Shown piece after piece: positions 1-6,570 of a DNA stretch of 6,570 bases (positions are counted from its first letter, which is position 1; every line of letters starts with the position of its first letter). The notes under the pieces are model-generated. The model was not told the DNA's origin. It saw only the letters and a program-made list of their open reading frames with translations, and did no database searches. A program made the translations under genes and the position numbers. Source of the stretch: Candidatus Hydrogenedentota bacterium (lineage in GTDB: Bacteria; Hydrogenedentota; Hydrogenedentia; Hydrogenedentales; SCBR16-9); assembly GCA_007116095.1 (NCBI GenBank), contig SKJD01000055.1, positions 1 through 6,570 on the forward strand, written 5' to 3'.

Positions 1-1964
1 CCCTGACCGATCACGTGGCCCTGTACAAGGCCGCCAACTCGGACACCGTGGCGACCCAGGTGGAAATGAAGTGCGTGGAGGAAGTTGGCCTGCTGAAGAT
101 GGACTTCCTCGGCCTGCGCACCCTGACCGTAGTGCATGATGCCGTGCGTCTGGTGAAGCAGAGCAAGGGCATTGAGATCGACATCGACAATATCCACCTG
201 AACGACGACAAGACCTACCAGCTCCTGCGTTCCGGGCAGACCTTCGGCATTTTTCAGTTGGAAAGTGCGGGCATGCGTGATCTGGCTAAGCGCATCGGCC
301 TGCAAAGTCTGGAGGAAATGAGCGCTTTGGTGGCCCTGTACCGGCCCGGCCCGATGCAGTTCATCGACACCTACATCGAGGGCAAGTACAACCCCGAAAG
401 CATCAAGTACGACCACCCCATCACCAAGCCCATCCTCGAAGAGACCTACGGTATCGCTGTATACCAGGAACAGGTCATGCAGTTGGTGCAGAGTTGCGGT
501 GGCTTTTCGCTGGGCCAGGCCGACATCGTGCGGCGCGCCATGGGGAAGAAAAAGCGGGACCTGCTCGACGAGCAGAAGGCAAAATTCATTGATGGCTGCG
601 CGAAAAAGGACATCAACGCCAATCTTGCCCAGGTGATCTGGGACAAGATCGAAATGTTCGCCGGCTACGGCTTCAACAAGTCCCACAGTGTGGCCTATGC
701 TTTCGTGGCCTACCAGACGGCCTACCTCAAAGCAAATTTCCCGGTGCAGTTCATGTGCGCCCTGCTGACCAGTGAGTCGGGCAACCTCGACAAGGTTGCG
801 CTTTATGTCGAGGAGTGTCGGCGCGTGGGCATCAAAGTCCTCCCGCCGGACATCAACCAGAGTTTCAAAGACTTCACGGTCGTGGACAAGGATATCTGCT
901 TCGGGCTTGGGGCAATCAAGCATGTCGGTGACGCTCCGACCCACGCCATCGTAAGTGAGCGTGAGGAGAACGGGCCGTACAAGGATATCTTTGATTTCTG
1001 CGCCCGACTGGATACACGGGTGGCAGCCCGGCGGCTTATCGAAAGCCTGAACAAGGCCGGCGCATTCCGCAGCACCGGATGGTCGCGCAGCCAGGTGGAA
1101 GCGGTGCTGGATCAAGCCATCGGCGAAGGGCAGAGTGCCCAACGGGATCGCCTGGTCGGCCAGACCTCGCTCTTTGACATGAGCGGCATGGAAGAGGCGG
1201 TGGTTACCATGCGGCAGAAGCCGGACATTCCCGAGTGGGACGAGCAGAGCCTGTTGAAAATGGAGAAGGAGGTGTTGGGCCTGTACGCCAGCAGTCACCC
1301 CCTGACCCGCTATGTACATATACTCGATACGTTCGGCACGGTACGCCCTTCGGAACTCAACGATCTGCCGGACGGCAAGGAAGTCAATATTGGCGGGCTG
1401 ATCGGAACTATCAAAACGCACATTACGGGCCAGGGCAAAAAGATGGCCTTTGTCACCATGGAGACGCTGGAGGGTAATTGTGAAGTGACCCTGTTCAGCG
1501 ATATCTACGAACAGGTCGCTCCCTGGATGCAGCCCGATACCATCGTCATGTTGCAGGCGCGTATCAGCTACCGCAACAGCGAGGCCGGGCTGTTGGCGTC
1601 CCTCATCATCCCCATTGAAGATGCGGAGAAATACCTGACCCGCGCCATTCATGTGCGGGTGAATTCGGACAAGGTGGAGCAGAAGACCCTGCAAAAGCTC
1701 GCGGAAAAGCTGGTGGCGCGCCAGGGGAATTGTGATGTCTACCTGCATTGTGTATCGGAAAATCAGACGGGGGAAGTCGTTGTCCATGCGACAGAAGCCT
1801 GCCGGGCCGCGTATTATCCCGAGCTGCGTACGACCATAACCAAGATGCTGGATGATCCCGATGCGATGTGGTTTTCCGCAGGTATGGGCCTGCCCAGCCA
1901 CGCGCCGATTGCCGAGACACCGCCGGAGCCGGCCTGGAAACGCCGCCGCGCCGCCGCAGGGTAG
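1..1964 (+). CDS. dnaE: DNA polymerase III subunit alpha, C-terminal part (5' end cut by window)
   Basis: This is the catalytic subunit of the replicative polymerase, which copies the chromosome in the cytoplasm with the beta clamp and clamp loader. The reading frame is already open at base 3, so the true start lies outside the window; GTG at 15 is internal. Numbering residues from that GTG: the segment KMDFLGLRTLTV holds Asp30 (bases 102-104), matching E. coli catalytic Asp555. Fingers motifs follow: the RPGPMQF segment, YQEQVMQ, RRAMGKKK (from Arg173) and FAGYGFNKSHS (from Phe215). Next come the helix-hairpin-helix region (about 325-355), the clamp-binding motif QTSLF (383-387) and an OB fold (about 457-530). 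The C-terminal tail ends in a basic, Ala-rich stretch. About 620 residues follow the catalytic Asp, against about 605 in E. coli, so the C-terminus is complete. The OB fold near the C-terminus fits the DnaE1 type rather than PolC. The PHP domain and the first two catalytic Asp residues are not visible here. Confidence 0.97.
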   Translation, partial: LTDHVALYKAANSDTVATQVEMKCVEEVGLLKMDFLGLRTLTVVHDAVRLVKQSKGIEIDIDNIHLNDDKTYQLLRSGQTFGIFQLESAGMRDLAKRIGLQSLEEMSALVALYRPGPMQFIDTYIEGKYNPESIKYDHPITKPILEETYGIAVYQEQVMQLVQSCGGFSLGQADIVRRAMGKKKRDLLDEQKAKFIDGCAKKDINANLAQVIWDKIEMFAGYGFNKSHSVAYAFVAYQTAYLKANFPVQFMCALLTSESGNLDKVALYVEECRRVGIKVLPPDINQSFKDFTVVDKDICFGLGAIKHVGDAPTHAIVSEREENGPYKDIFDFCARLDTRVAARRLIESLNKAGAFRSTGWSRSQVEAVLDQAIGEGQSAQRDRLVGQTSLFDMSGMEEAVVTMRQKPDIPEWDEQSLLKMEKEVLGLYASSHPLTRYVHILDTFGTVRPSELNDLPDGKEVNIGGLIGTIKTHITGQGKKMAFVTMETLEGNCEVTLFSDIYEQVAPWMQPDTIVMLQARISYRNSEAGLLASLIIPIEDAEKYLTRAIHVRVNSDKVEQKTLQKLAEKLVARQGNCDVYLHCVSENQTGEVVVHATEACRAAYYPELRTTITKMLDDPDAMWFSAGMGLPSHAPIAETPPEPAWKRRRAAAG

Positions 1965-2043
1965 GAGATAGAAAATCCAGTGTCGTTGTAAAAATGGTGT
2001 GTAGTTCTGATGTTACCGATTTTCCATTTATTTCGAAGCGTAA
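1965..2043. other. dnaE 3' flank, weak AT-rich inverted repeat
   Basis: This is the first part of a 484-bp gene-free interval between convergent genes. GAAAATC at 1971-1977 can pair with GATTTTC at 2018-2024, and the second arm is followed by a T-rich stretch. The stem is only 7 bp, low in GC and has a 40-nt loop, so it is a poor terminator. I see no coding sequence here. Confidence 0.3.
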
Positions 2044-2064
2044 GGGCGAACCATGTGTTCGCCC
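2044..2064. repeat. Perfect hairpin, 8-bp stem
   Basis: GGGCGAAC (2044-2051) and GTTCGCCC (2057-2064) form a perfect 8-bp stem around a 5-nt loop. One base separates it from the next hairpin. No T-run follows, so it is not a classical terminator. GGGCGAAC...GTTCGCCC palindromes of this style are common in bacterial intergenic repeats, which is my recollection rather than a search result. Confidence 0.7.
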
Positions 2065-2065
2065 G

Positions 2066-2090
2066 CGTGGGTGGGGGTTCCCCACCCACG
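2066..2090. repeat. Perfect hairpin, 11-bp G/C stem with 3-nt loop
   Basis: CGTGGGTGGGG (2066-2076) and CCCCACCCACG (2080-2090) pair perfectly around the loop GTT. It sits between the 8-bp hairpin at 2044-2064 and the REP-like palindrome at 2089-2116, sharing two bases with the latter. The stem is very stable. It could block exonucleases or stall polymerase at the dnaE 3' end, but no U-tract follows. Confidence 0.7.
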
Positions 2091-2116
2091 TCATGCCTGC
2101 GAAGGCAGGCATCCAG
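2089..2116 (+). repeat. REP-like palindromic element, copy 1
   Basis: This 28-bp element contains ATGCCTGC (2093-2100), a GAAG loop and GCAGGCAT (2105-2112), flanked by CGTC and CCAG. It resembles the widespread GTCAT...ATCCAG intergenic palindromes of many bacteria. A second copy lies in inverted orientation at 2213-2240 with 25 of 28 positions identical. Two of the three differences are a paired G-C to T-A change that keeps the stem intact. Confidence 0.8.
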
Positions 2117-2212
2117 ACACGTTGACTTAACACGAGATACTTTAACCAGGCCTTATGACCATGTGCCAAAGCATACCATTTTATTACTGTATTGTTGTGT
2201 TTTCACATCGAA
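2117..2212. other. Spacer between the two REP-like copies
   Basis: This is 96 bp of AT-rich sequence with no recognisable gene or site. A small TGTG-TTTT-CACA hairpin is present near 2195-2207. Together with its flanking inverted copies it forms a 152-bp unit with inverted ends (2089-2240), the layout of a REP doublet or a non-autonomous mobile repeat. I could not identify target-site duplications. Confidence 0.35.
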
Positions 2213-2240
2213 CTGGATTCCTGCCTGCGCAGGAATGACG
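2213..2240 (-). repeat. REP-like palindromic element, copy 2 (inverted)
   Basis: The core is ATTCCTGC (2217-2224), loop CTGC and GCAGGAAT (2229-2236), with outer CTGG and GACG. Read on the minus strand it matches copy 1 at 25 of 28 positions. The stem differences are compensatory and the third is in the loop, so the fold is conserved although the sequence drifted. Confidence 0.8.
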
Positions 2241-2390
2241 GTTGAGGTTAACCCAGGGGTTTTCTAGAAAAAAATCACCGATTTTTTCCGGCAAACGTCT
2301 TTATAGTCTCGCTTTTAGAGAAAACTATTCGAAATTGCCTGATAATGTGTTGTTCTGGCGGTAATATCAGAACTACACCCTAATAACGCA
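2241..2390. other. Gene-free AT-rich spacer with A/T hairpin
   Basis: No protein gene is supported here. GAAAAAAAT (2267-2275) and ATTTTTTC (2281-2288) can form a weak A/T hairpin with a CACCG loop, ending in six T on the plus strand. It might act as a poor terminator for readthrough from dnaE. A GATAAT at 2341-2346 resembles a -10 box, but I find no -35 at a suitable distance. Confidence 0.3.
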
Positions 2391-2427
2391 GGACCCGGTA
2401 GAATGTTGGGCGACATTCACCGGGTCC
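2391..2427. terminator. Two-part hairpin terminator, probably bidirectional
   Basis: GGACCCGGT (2391-2399) pairs with ACCGGGTCC (2419-2427). After a one-base A bulge, GAATGT (2401-2406) pairs with ACATTC (2413-2418), leaving a 6-nt loop: 15 pairs in total. It lies 21 nt beyond the stop codon of the minus-strand GH99-like gene. On the plus strand it is followed by CTTATTTAT. The T-run is better on the plus side, so it may stop transcription from both directions. Confidence 0.7.
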
Positions 2428-2448
2428 CTTATTTATGCAAAGTGCTAC

Positions 2449-3546
2449 TTATTCGGTTTCGCTTTTGAACTTCGCGATTTCTTCTTTCAGCAACTCCAGG
2501 TAGAAATGCCCGTGTTCTTCCGAGGGCTCGATGTCCTTACTGATTTCGTCGTCCACGGCCTCGCCAAGGGTCCATTCATTCCAGGAAACGACCATGGCGA
2601 ACTTGGGACCGATTTCCCGGGCGCGGGCCCACTGATCGCGGAAGGTGGCGCCATCTTCTCGTCCTCGGGCGGGGATATAACTGTCTTCTCCAGGCTCGGC
2701 CTGTTGCCGCCAACTGGCCACCACGACCATCGCTTCCGGCTGTCCATCGTGCAGGGTGTACGTTTGTGCGACCCGGTCTTCCCAGGACCAATAGCCATGA
2801 CGGCTGATCAGGTCATCGGTTCGCAGAGGCGGCTGCTCGGTAACAAAGCCCGTCATCCAGCGCACCGTAAAGCGCGGGTCGTCCCAGTCCGCCGTTCCGG
2901 TCTGCCAGGGTGAGGGCGTGCCGACATAGACCACCAGCAACGGCTTGCCGAGATGGGTGACGTACATATCCCGGTAATCCGGATTTGCGATGAAGGTGTC
3001 GTAAATCTGATCGGCTTTCCGCTGCAAACGTCCGTCCGTGGCTGATGCCGCTGGCTGCGCCCCTGCGAAAATGGCGATTTTGGGCCGTTCTTCCAGTTGG
3101 GCATATTCCTCGAAGAGTATTTCCGTGGCGGTTTCGATGGCCAGGATATCCGGCCGGTTCGCCAGATAGCGTTCGCCATCCTCGTCCAGGATAGGCGCAC
3201 CCGGCGGCAGGTCGGGATCGTGGTCGACATTGTTCGACCAGTCAATCCAGATGAAATCCACGCCTGCGTCGTATAGCCAGGCGGCATGTTGACGAATCAC
3301 TTCCCGATCGTCGGAGCTGTAATGGCCCAGCTCCGGCGTGCCCCAAACATAGTCCCAGGCAGTCGGTGGGAACCAGGTCTGGTAAGCAATCCCGACGAGG
3401 CGTTTTTCTGGCGGATGCGGCGGGTAGCCATTCGCGTCCATGGCGTTTTCTTCGGCTCCGGAAGCGTTGAATACCGGCAGGCCCAAGCCCAGGATGGCAA
3501 ACGCATAAGCGCTACGCAACAATGTTTGGTACGTTATTGACTGCAT
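2449..3546 (-). CDS. Secreted GH99/WbsX-like TIM-barrel protein
   Basis: This 365-aa protein has a predicted signal peptide: Arg11, a hydrophobic core at about 13-26 and a probable cut after Ala31 (motif SGA), so it should be exported. The mature part has the look of GH99/GH71-like and WbsX-type barrels. It has an early aromatic strand (YQTWF, 55-59), a helix with DREVIRQ (80-86), the strand VDFIWIDW (96-103) and, near the end, WNEW (322-325) followed by IEPS (339-342). That ending recalls the NEWHEG...IEP active-site region of GH99. It probably acts on a polysaccharide, possibly mannan-like, but the substrate is not visible. If the alignment holds, the second active-site Glu (three residues after Glu324) is Leu327; Glu329 is nearby. 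The ATG at 3546 is preceded by AGGGGG with a 10-nt gap. It converges with dnaE, diverges from pckA and appears monocistronic. Confidence 0.65.
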   Translation of the reverse strand: MQSITYQTLLRSAYAFAILGLGLPVFNASGAEENAMDANGYPPHPPEKRLVGIAYQTWFPPTAWDYVWGTPELGHYSSDDREVIRQHAAWLYDAGVDFIWIDWSNNVDHDPDLPPGAPILDEDGERYLANRPDILAIETATEILFEEYAQLEERPKIAIFAGAQPAASATDGRLQRKADQIYDTFIANPDYRDMYVTHLGKPLLVVYVGTPSPWQTGTADWDDPRFTVRWMTGFVTEQPPLRTDDLISRHGYWSWEDRVAQTYTLHDGQPEAMVVVASWRQQAEPGEDSYIPARGREDGATFRDQWARAREIGPKFAMVVSWNEWTLGEAVDDEISKDIEPSEEHGHFYLELLKEEIAKFKSETE

Positions 3547-3550
3547 TGGT

Positions 3551-3562
3551 AGGGGGCCCCCT
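3551..3562. promoter_or_regulatory. 12-bp G/C palindrome containing the ribosome site of the GH99-like gene
   Basis: AGGGGGCCCCCT is a perfect palindrome. Read on the minus strand, its first half (AGGGGG) is the only Shine-Dalgarno-like sequence for the ATG at 3546, with 10 nt between. It cannot fold tightly on itself without a loop, but could hide the ribosome site partly, mediate RNA-RNA contacts or be a protein site. It may also be chance. Confidence 0.4.
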
Positions 3563-3605
3563 GTTTTAAGTTTGAAAGCTGCAATTCGTTGAGTAGGTCA
3601 TTCAT

Positions 3606-3616
3606 CATACAGTATG
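3606..3616. promoter_or_regulatory. Small palindrome in the GH99-like gene promoter region
   Basis: CATAC-A-GTATG is an inverted repeat with 5-bp arms, about 60 bp upstream of the minus-strand start. On the minus strand TATGAT, a plausible -10 box, overlaps it, with no good -35. It could be an operator; the evidence is slight. Confidence 0.2.
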
Positions 3617-3665
3617 CAGGTGAAAAAACGAAGTTTTACGTACCCATTTGGAGGAATGGCGCTTA

Positions 3666-3749
3666 ATGAGTAAAGCGTCGAATCGTTTAGGGAGGGGCAG
3701 GCGCCGGGAAGCAGGGGTTATCCAAGAAATGTGGTCCGAGAAACAATAA
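3666..3749 (+). CDS. Possible 27-aa small basic protein
   Basis: An ATG at 3666 opens a 27-codon frame ending in TAA at 3747-3749. GGAGGA (3650-3655) lies 10 nt upstream, a reasonable ribosome site. The peptide is basic in its first half (RLGRGRRR) with no hydrophobic segment. I do not recognise a family. No promoter is clear in front of it, and it ends just before the -35 of the promoter at 3754. A chance ORF is the more likely reading. Confidence 0.15.
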   Translation: MSKASNRLGRGRRREAGVIQEMWSEKQ

Positions 3750-3753
3750 AAAC

Positions 3754-3783
3754 TTGTTTTTAATCCTGTACGTTTGCTATACT
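3754..3783 (+). promoter_or_regulatory. Sigma70-type promoter with extended -10
   Basis: A TTGTTT -35-like box (3754-3759) is separated by 18 bp from TATACT (3778-3783), which is preceded by TGC, giving the extended -10 form TGnTATACT. Transcription should begin near G3790 or A3791. A 6-bp hairpin begins exactly there. No long ORF follows for 740 nt, so the product is either a noncoding RNA or a very long pckA leader. Confidence 0.65.
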
Positions 3784-3789
3784 TTGAAC

Positions 3790-4165
3790 GATGAGACAAG
3801 CAGAACTCATCAACCAGGGGTAAGACCTAGCCTGGCACTGCCAAAATAAGTATCGCAGCAACACATCTTACAGACAGCGCTGCGAACGGGGGGGGTCGGC
3901 TTAGCGCCCTGGGTAATTTAGGCAATACAATCCCAATTTGACCAGGTGTTAGGAAGCGTGTCCGAAATACGCCGCCGACAAGGCAGCGCAGCAGAACAAC
4001 ACGCCATTAGCTTACAAACGGATTCAACCGAAACAAGGTGGAGCTGCAAGGGGGGGCATCCGGAGGCGAATGCAGCCGGCAGCAACTACGCTAAACCTGC
4101 AACCCCGCAATCTTGAGCCGGCATTTCGCTGGAACTCATAAGCGCATTTTCAATTTTTAATAGCA
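3790..4165 (+). ncRNA. Candidate structured noncoding RNA (unidentified)
   Basis: This stretch follows the extended -10 promoter and has no credible long ORF. By hand count, bases 3791-4140 hold about 105 A but only about 55 T, a strand bias typical of structured RNAs with A-rich linkers. Potential stems in order: GATGAG/CTCATC (3790-3795/3806-3811); CCAGG/CCTGG with inner GGT/ACC (3814-3835); TCGCAGC/GCTGCGA (3853-3859/3879-3885); CCTGG/CCAGG with inner AATT/AATT (3908-3912/3942-3946); GTGTT/AACAC (3946-3950/3998-4002) enclosing GCGT/ACGC and GCC/GGC; CGG/CCG (4019-4030); GCTGCA/TGCAGC (4043-4048/4071-4076); and a stem at 4115-4137. T-rich sequence at 4147-4158 may mark the 3' end. I looked for tmRNA, RNase P, SRP and tRNA signatures and found none. 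No homologue is recognised, and the boundaries are inferred. Confidence 0.35.
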
Positions 4166-4408
4166 CTACCCTTATGTCTGCGCGCAGAGCTTGGCAGGGC
4201 AATATTACAGCGGTGACGGTATAGTAACCTACGGTGTAGCCTGTCTGGAAACACAATAAAAAGCATATATCCTTCGCATGCAAGACAAGACATTTGAGTA
4301 AGCTATTGCAGTATCAAACCCGTGCTGTACTGGGCATTTGCAGTTGACGAATAAATTGAACGACTGAAATGTCGGCATTATTCCCTGCAAGCCCTTGGCA
4401 ATAGACAT
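4166..4408. other. Intergenic spacer with a palindrome and a direct repeat
   Basis: No gene is supported. TCTGCGCGCAGA (4177-4188) is a perfect 12-bp palindrome. ACGGTATAG (4216-4224) and ACGGTGTAG (4231-4239) form a direct repeat offset by 15 bp with one mismatch. Both are possible protein sites. TTGACG at 4344-4349 is a good -35, but only a poor -10 lies 16-18 bp downstream. TTGAAC (4356-4361) with TATTCC (4379-4384) at 17 bp is a weak alternative promoter for pckA. Confidence 0.3.
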
Positions 4409-4496
4409 TATAACGCCGAAACCATGGCGGGACGACCGGTTCGCTCAAGCGCACGGTTTGCGGTTTCTCGGAGTCATTCTGAGTCCCGGCGTTATA
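4409..4496 (+). promoter_or_regulatory. Possible three-way-junction leader element before pckA
   Basis: TATAACGCCG (4409-4418) and CGGCGTTATA (4487-4496) are perfect 10-bp inverted arms. Between them lie two further potential hairpins. One is AAACC/GGTTT (4419-4423/4462-4466), continued by ACCG/CGGT (4435-4438/4454-4457) and CGC-TCAA-GCG (4442-4451). The other is GGAGTCA-TTC-TGAGTCC (4470-4486), with one G-G mismatch. Together they form a three-way junction of about 88 nt ending 35 nt before the start codon. The closing arm runs into TTATATTTT, so attenuation is conceivable. I do not recognise a known riboswitch. TATAAC at 4409 also looks like a -10 box, and if used as one the element would not be transcribed. 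Confidence 0.35.
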
Positions 4497-4508
4497 TTTT
4501 GCAACCAG

Positions 4509-4526
4509 TGCCTTTTGGCAAAGGAG
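4509..4526 (+). promoter_or_regulatory. pckA ribosome binding site with overlapping hairpins
   Basis: AAGGAG (4521-4526) lies 5 nt before ATG 4532 and 8 nt before ATG 4535. Just upstream, TGCC-TTTT-GGCA (4509-4520) can form a hairpin that leaves the site free. Alternatively CCTTT (4511-4515) can pair with AAAGG (4520-4524) and cover it. The two folds exclude each other. The stems are only 4-5 bp, so regulation is speculative. Confidence 0.5.
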
Positions 4527-4531
4527 AATGA

Positions 4532-6361
<1,830 letters not shown>

Positions 6362-6368
6362 CCCATTC

Positions 6369-6382
6369 CGCGATACGTCGCG
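6369..6382 (+). other. Short hairpin after pckA with TACG loop
   Basis: CGCGA (6369-6373) and TCGCG (6378-6382) pair around TACG, a UNCG-type loop in RNA. It begins 7 nt after the stop codon and may protect the mRNA 3' end. Confidence 0.4.
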
Positions 6383-6387
6383 TGCGT

Positions 6388-6414
6388 GCGGCTGCCGCCT
6401 GAGGCGGTAGCCGC
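6388..6414 (+). other. Strong 12-bp hairpin after pckA
   Basis: GCGGCTGCCGCC (6388-6399) pairs with GGCGGTAGCCGC (6403-6414) around a 3-nt TGA loop; one pair is G-U in RNA. No T-run follows, so it is more likely a stabilising or pausing hairpin than a terminator by itself. Confidence 0.5.
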
Positions 6415-6450
6415 CTCCTGAAATCAGCTATCCCATTCCTACACCATAAA

Positions 6451-6500
6451 GACCCGTCCGGATGTGACTGTCCTCCCACACCGGACGGGTCGCCTTGTTT
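6451..6500 (+). terminator. Intrinsic terminator of pckA
   Basis: GACCCGTCCGG (6451-6461) and CCGGACGGGTC (6481-6491) form a perfect 11-bp GC-rich stem. Inside it TGTG (6463-6466) can pair with CACA (6477-6480) after a one-base bulge. The stem is followed by GCCTTGTTT. It is 90 nt beyond the pckA stop. Confidence 0.75.
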
Positions 6501-6570
6501 CAGAGCGTATTTGTCTTTACCTGGATCGCTGCCATGACAAGATGCCATCCTGGCGCTTTGTGTTTATTTA
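6501..6570. other. Right-edge sequence, nothing recognised
   Basis: The last 70 bp after the terminator show no gene start, RNA gene or clear site. TGCCAT occurs twice about 13 bp apart, which is probably chance. Confidence 0.3.

Noticed and set aside
15..17. GTG as the dnaE start
   Set aside because: The frame is open upstream to base 3 with conserved polymerase sequence, and the family is about 1,100-1,200 aa, so the start is outside the window.
1606..2169. 187-codon minus-strand frame over the dnaE end and the hairpin cluster
   Set aside because: It runs antisense through the conserved dnaE C-terminus and then through palindromic repeats. Its composition looks random and there is no domain.
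2044..2240. CRISPR array
   Set aside because: The repeats are two inverted palindromes with unlike neighbours. There are no regularly spaced direct repeats.
2335..2367. Promoter TTGCCT...TAATAT in the convergent intergenic region
   Set aside because: The spacing is 21 bp, too long for a sigma70 promoter, and no clear product follows before the hairpin at 2391.
3605..3799. 64-codon minus-strand frame
   Set aside because: It covers the plus-strand promoter and upstream spacer, with no recognisable protein features.
3790..4165. tmRNA, RNase P RNA, SRP RNA or tRNA identity for the noncoding stretch
   Set aside because: No tRNA-like ends or tag ORF, no RNase P core motifs, no SRP GGAAGGAAGC-type core, and no clover-leaf. 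The GGTTGAATCC on the minus strand near 4020-4029 has only a 3-bp stem.
4086..4283. 65-codon minus-strand frame in the intergenic region
   Set aside because: No family resemblance, and no convincing ribosome site or promoter. It overlaps the candidate RNA and the spacer.

Overview
The window carries three protein genes from what looks like a GC-rich, Gram-negative-type bacterium. Around them are two long intergenic stretches rich in hairpins. The DnaE wording (for example the RPGPMQFIDTYIEGK segment), a GTP-dependent PEP carboxykinase and a secreted GH99-like sugar-active protein together remind me of the PVC group (Verrucomicrobiota, Kiritimatiellota or Lentisphaerota). That placement is recognition from memory, not a search, and should be held loosely.

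Layout: (1) Bases 1-1964, + strand: the C-terminal part of dnaE, the replicative DNA polymerase III alpha subunit, cut by the left edge. (2) Bases 1965-2448: 484 bp between convergent genes. It holds a run of three adjacent perfect hairpins, the last being one of two inverted copies of a 28-bp REP-like palindrome, and a strong two-part hairpin (2391-2427) that probably ends transcription of the next gene. (3) Bases 2449-3546, - strand: an exported GH99/WbsX-like TIM-barrel protein of 365 aa. (4) Bases 3547-4531: 985 bp between divergent genes with no convincing protein gene. It contains a good extended -10 promoter, about 350 nt of A-rich, T-poor, hairpin-rich sequence that looks like a structured RNA, an AT-richer spacer, and a possible three-way-junction element directly before pckA. 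(5) Bases 4532-6361, + strand: complete GTP-type PEP carboxykinase (pckG/pckA). (6) Bases 6362-6570: three successive hairpins, the last a good intrinsic terminator.

The three proteins do not form one pathway: dnaE is replication, the GH99-like protein is probably extracytoplasmic glycan metabolism, and PEPCK sits at the PEP-oxaloacetate node of central metabolism. The part most worth following up is the 3.75-4.53 kb intergenic region, where a strong promoter precedes about 740 nt without a credible long ORF but with many potential RNA stems. It could be an independent ncRNA followed by a separate pckA leader, or one very long regulated 5' leader.
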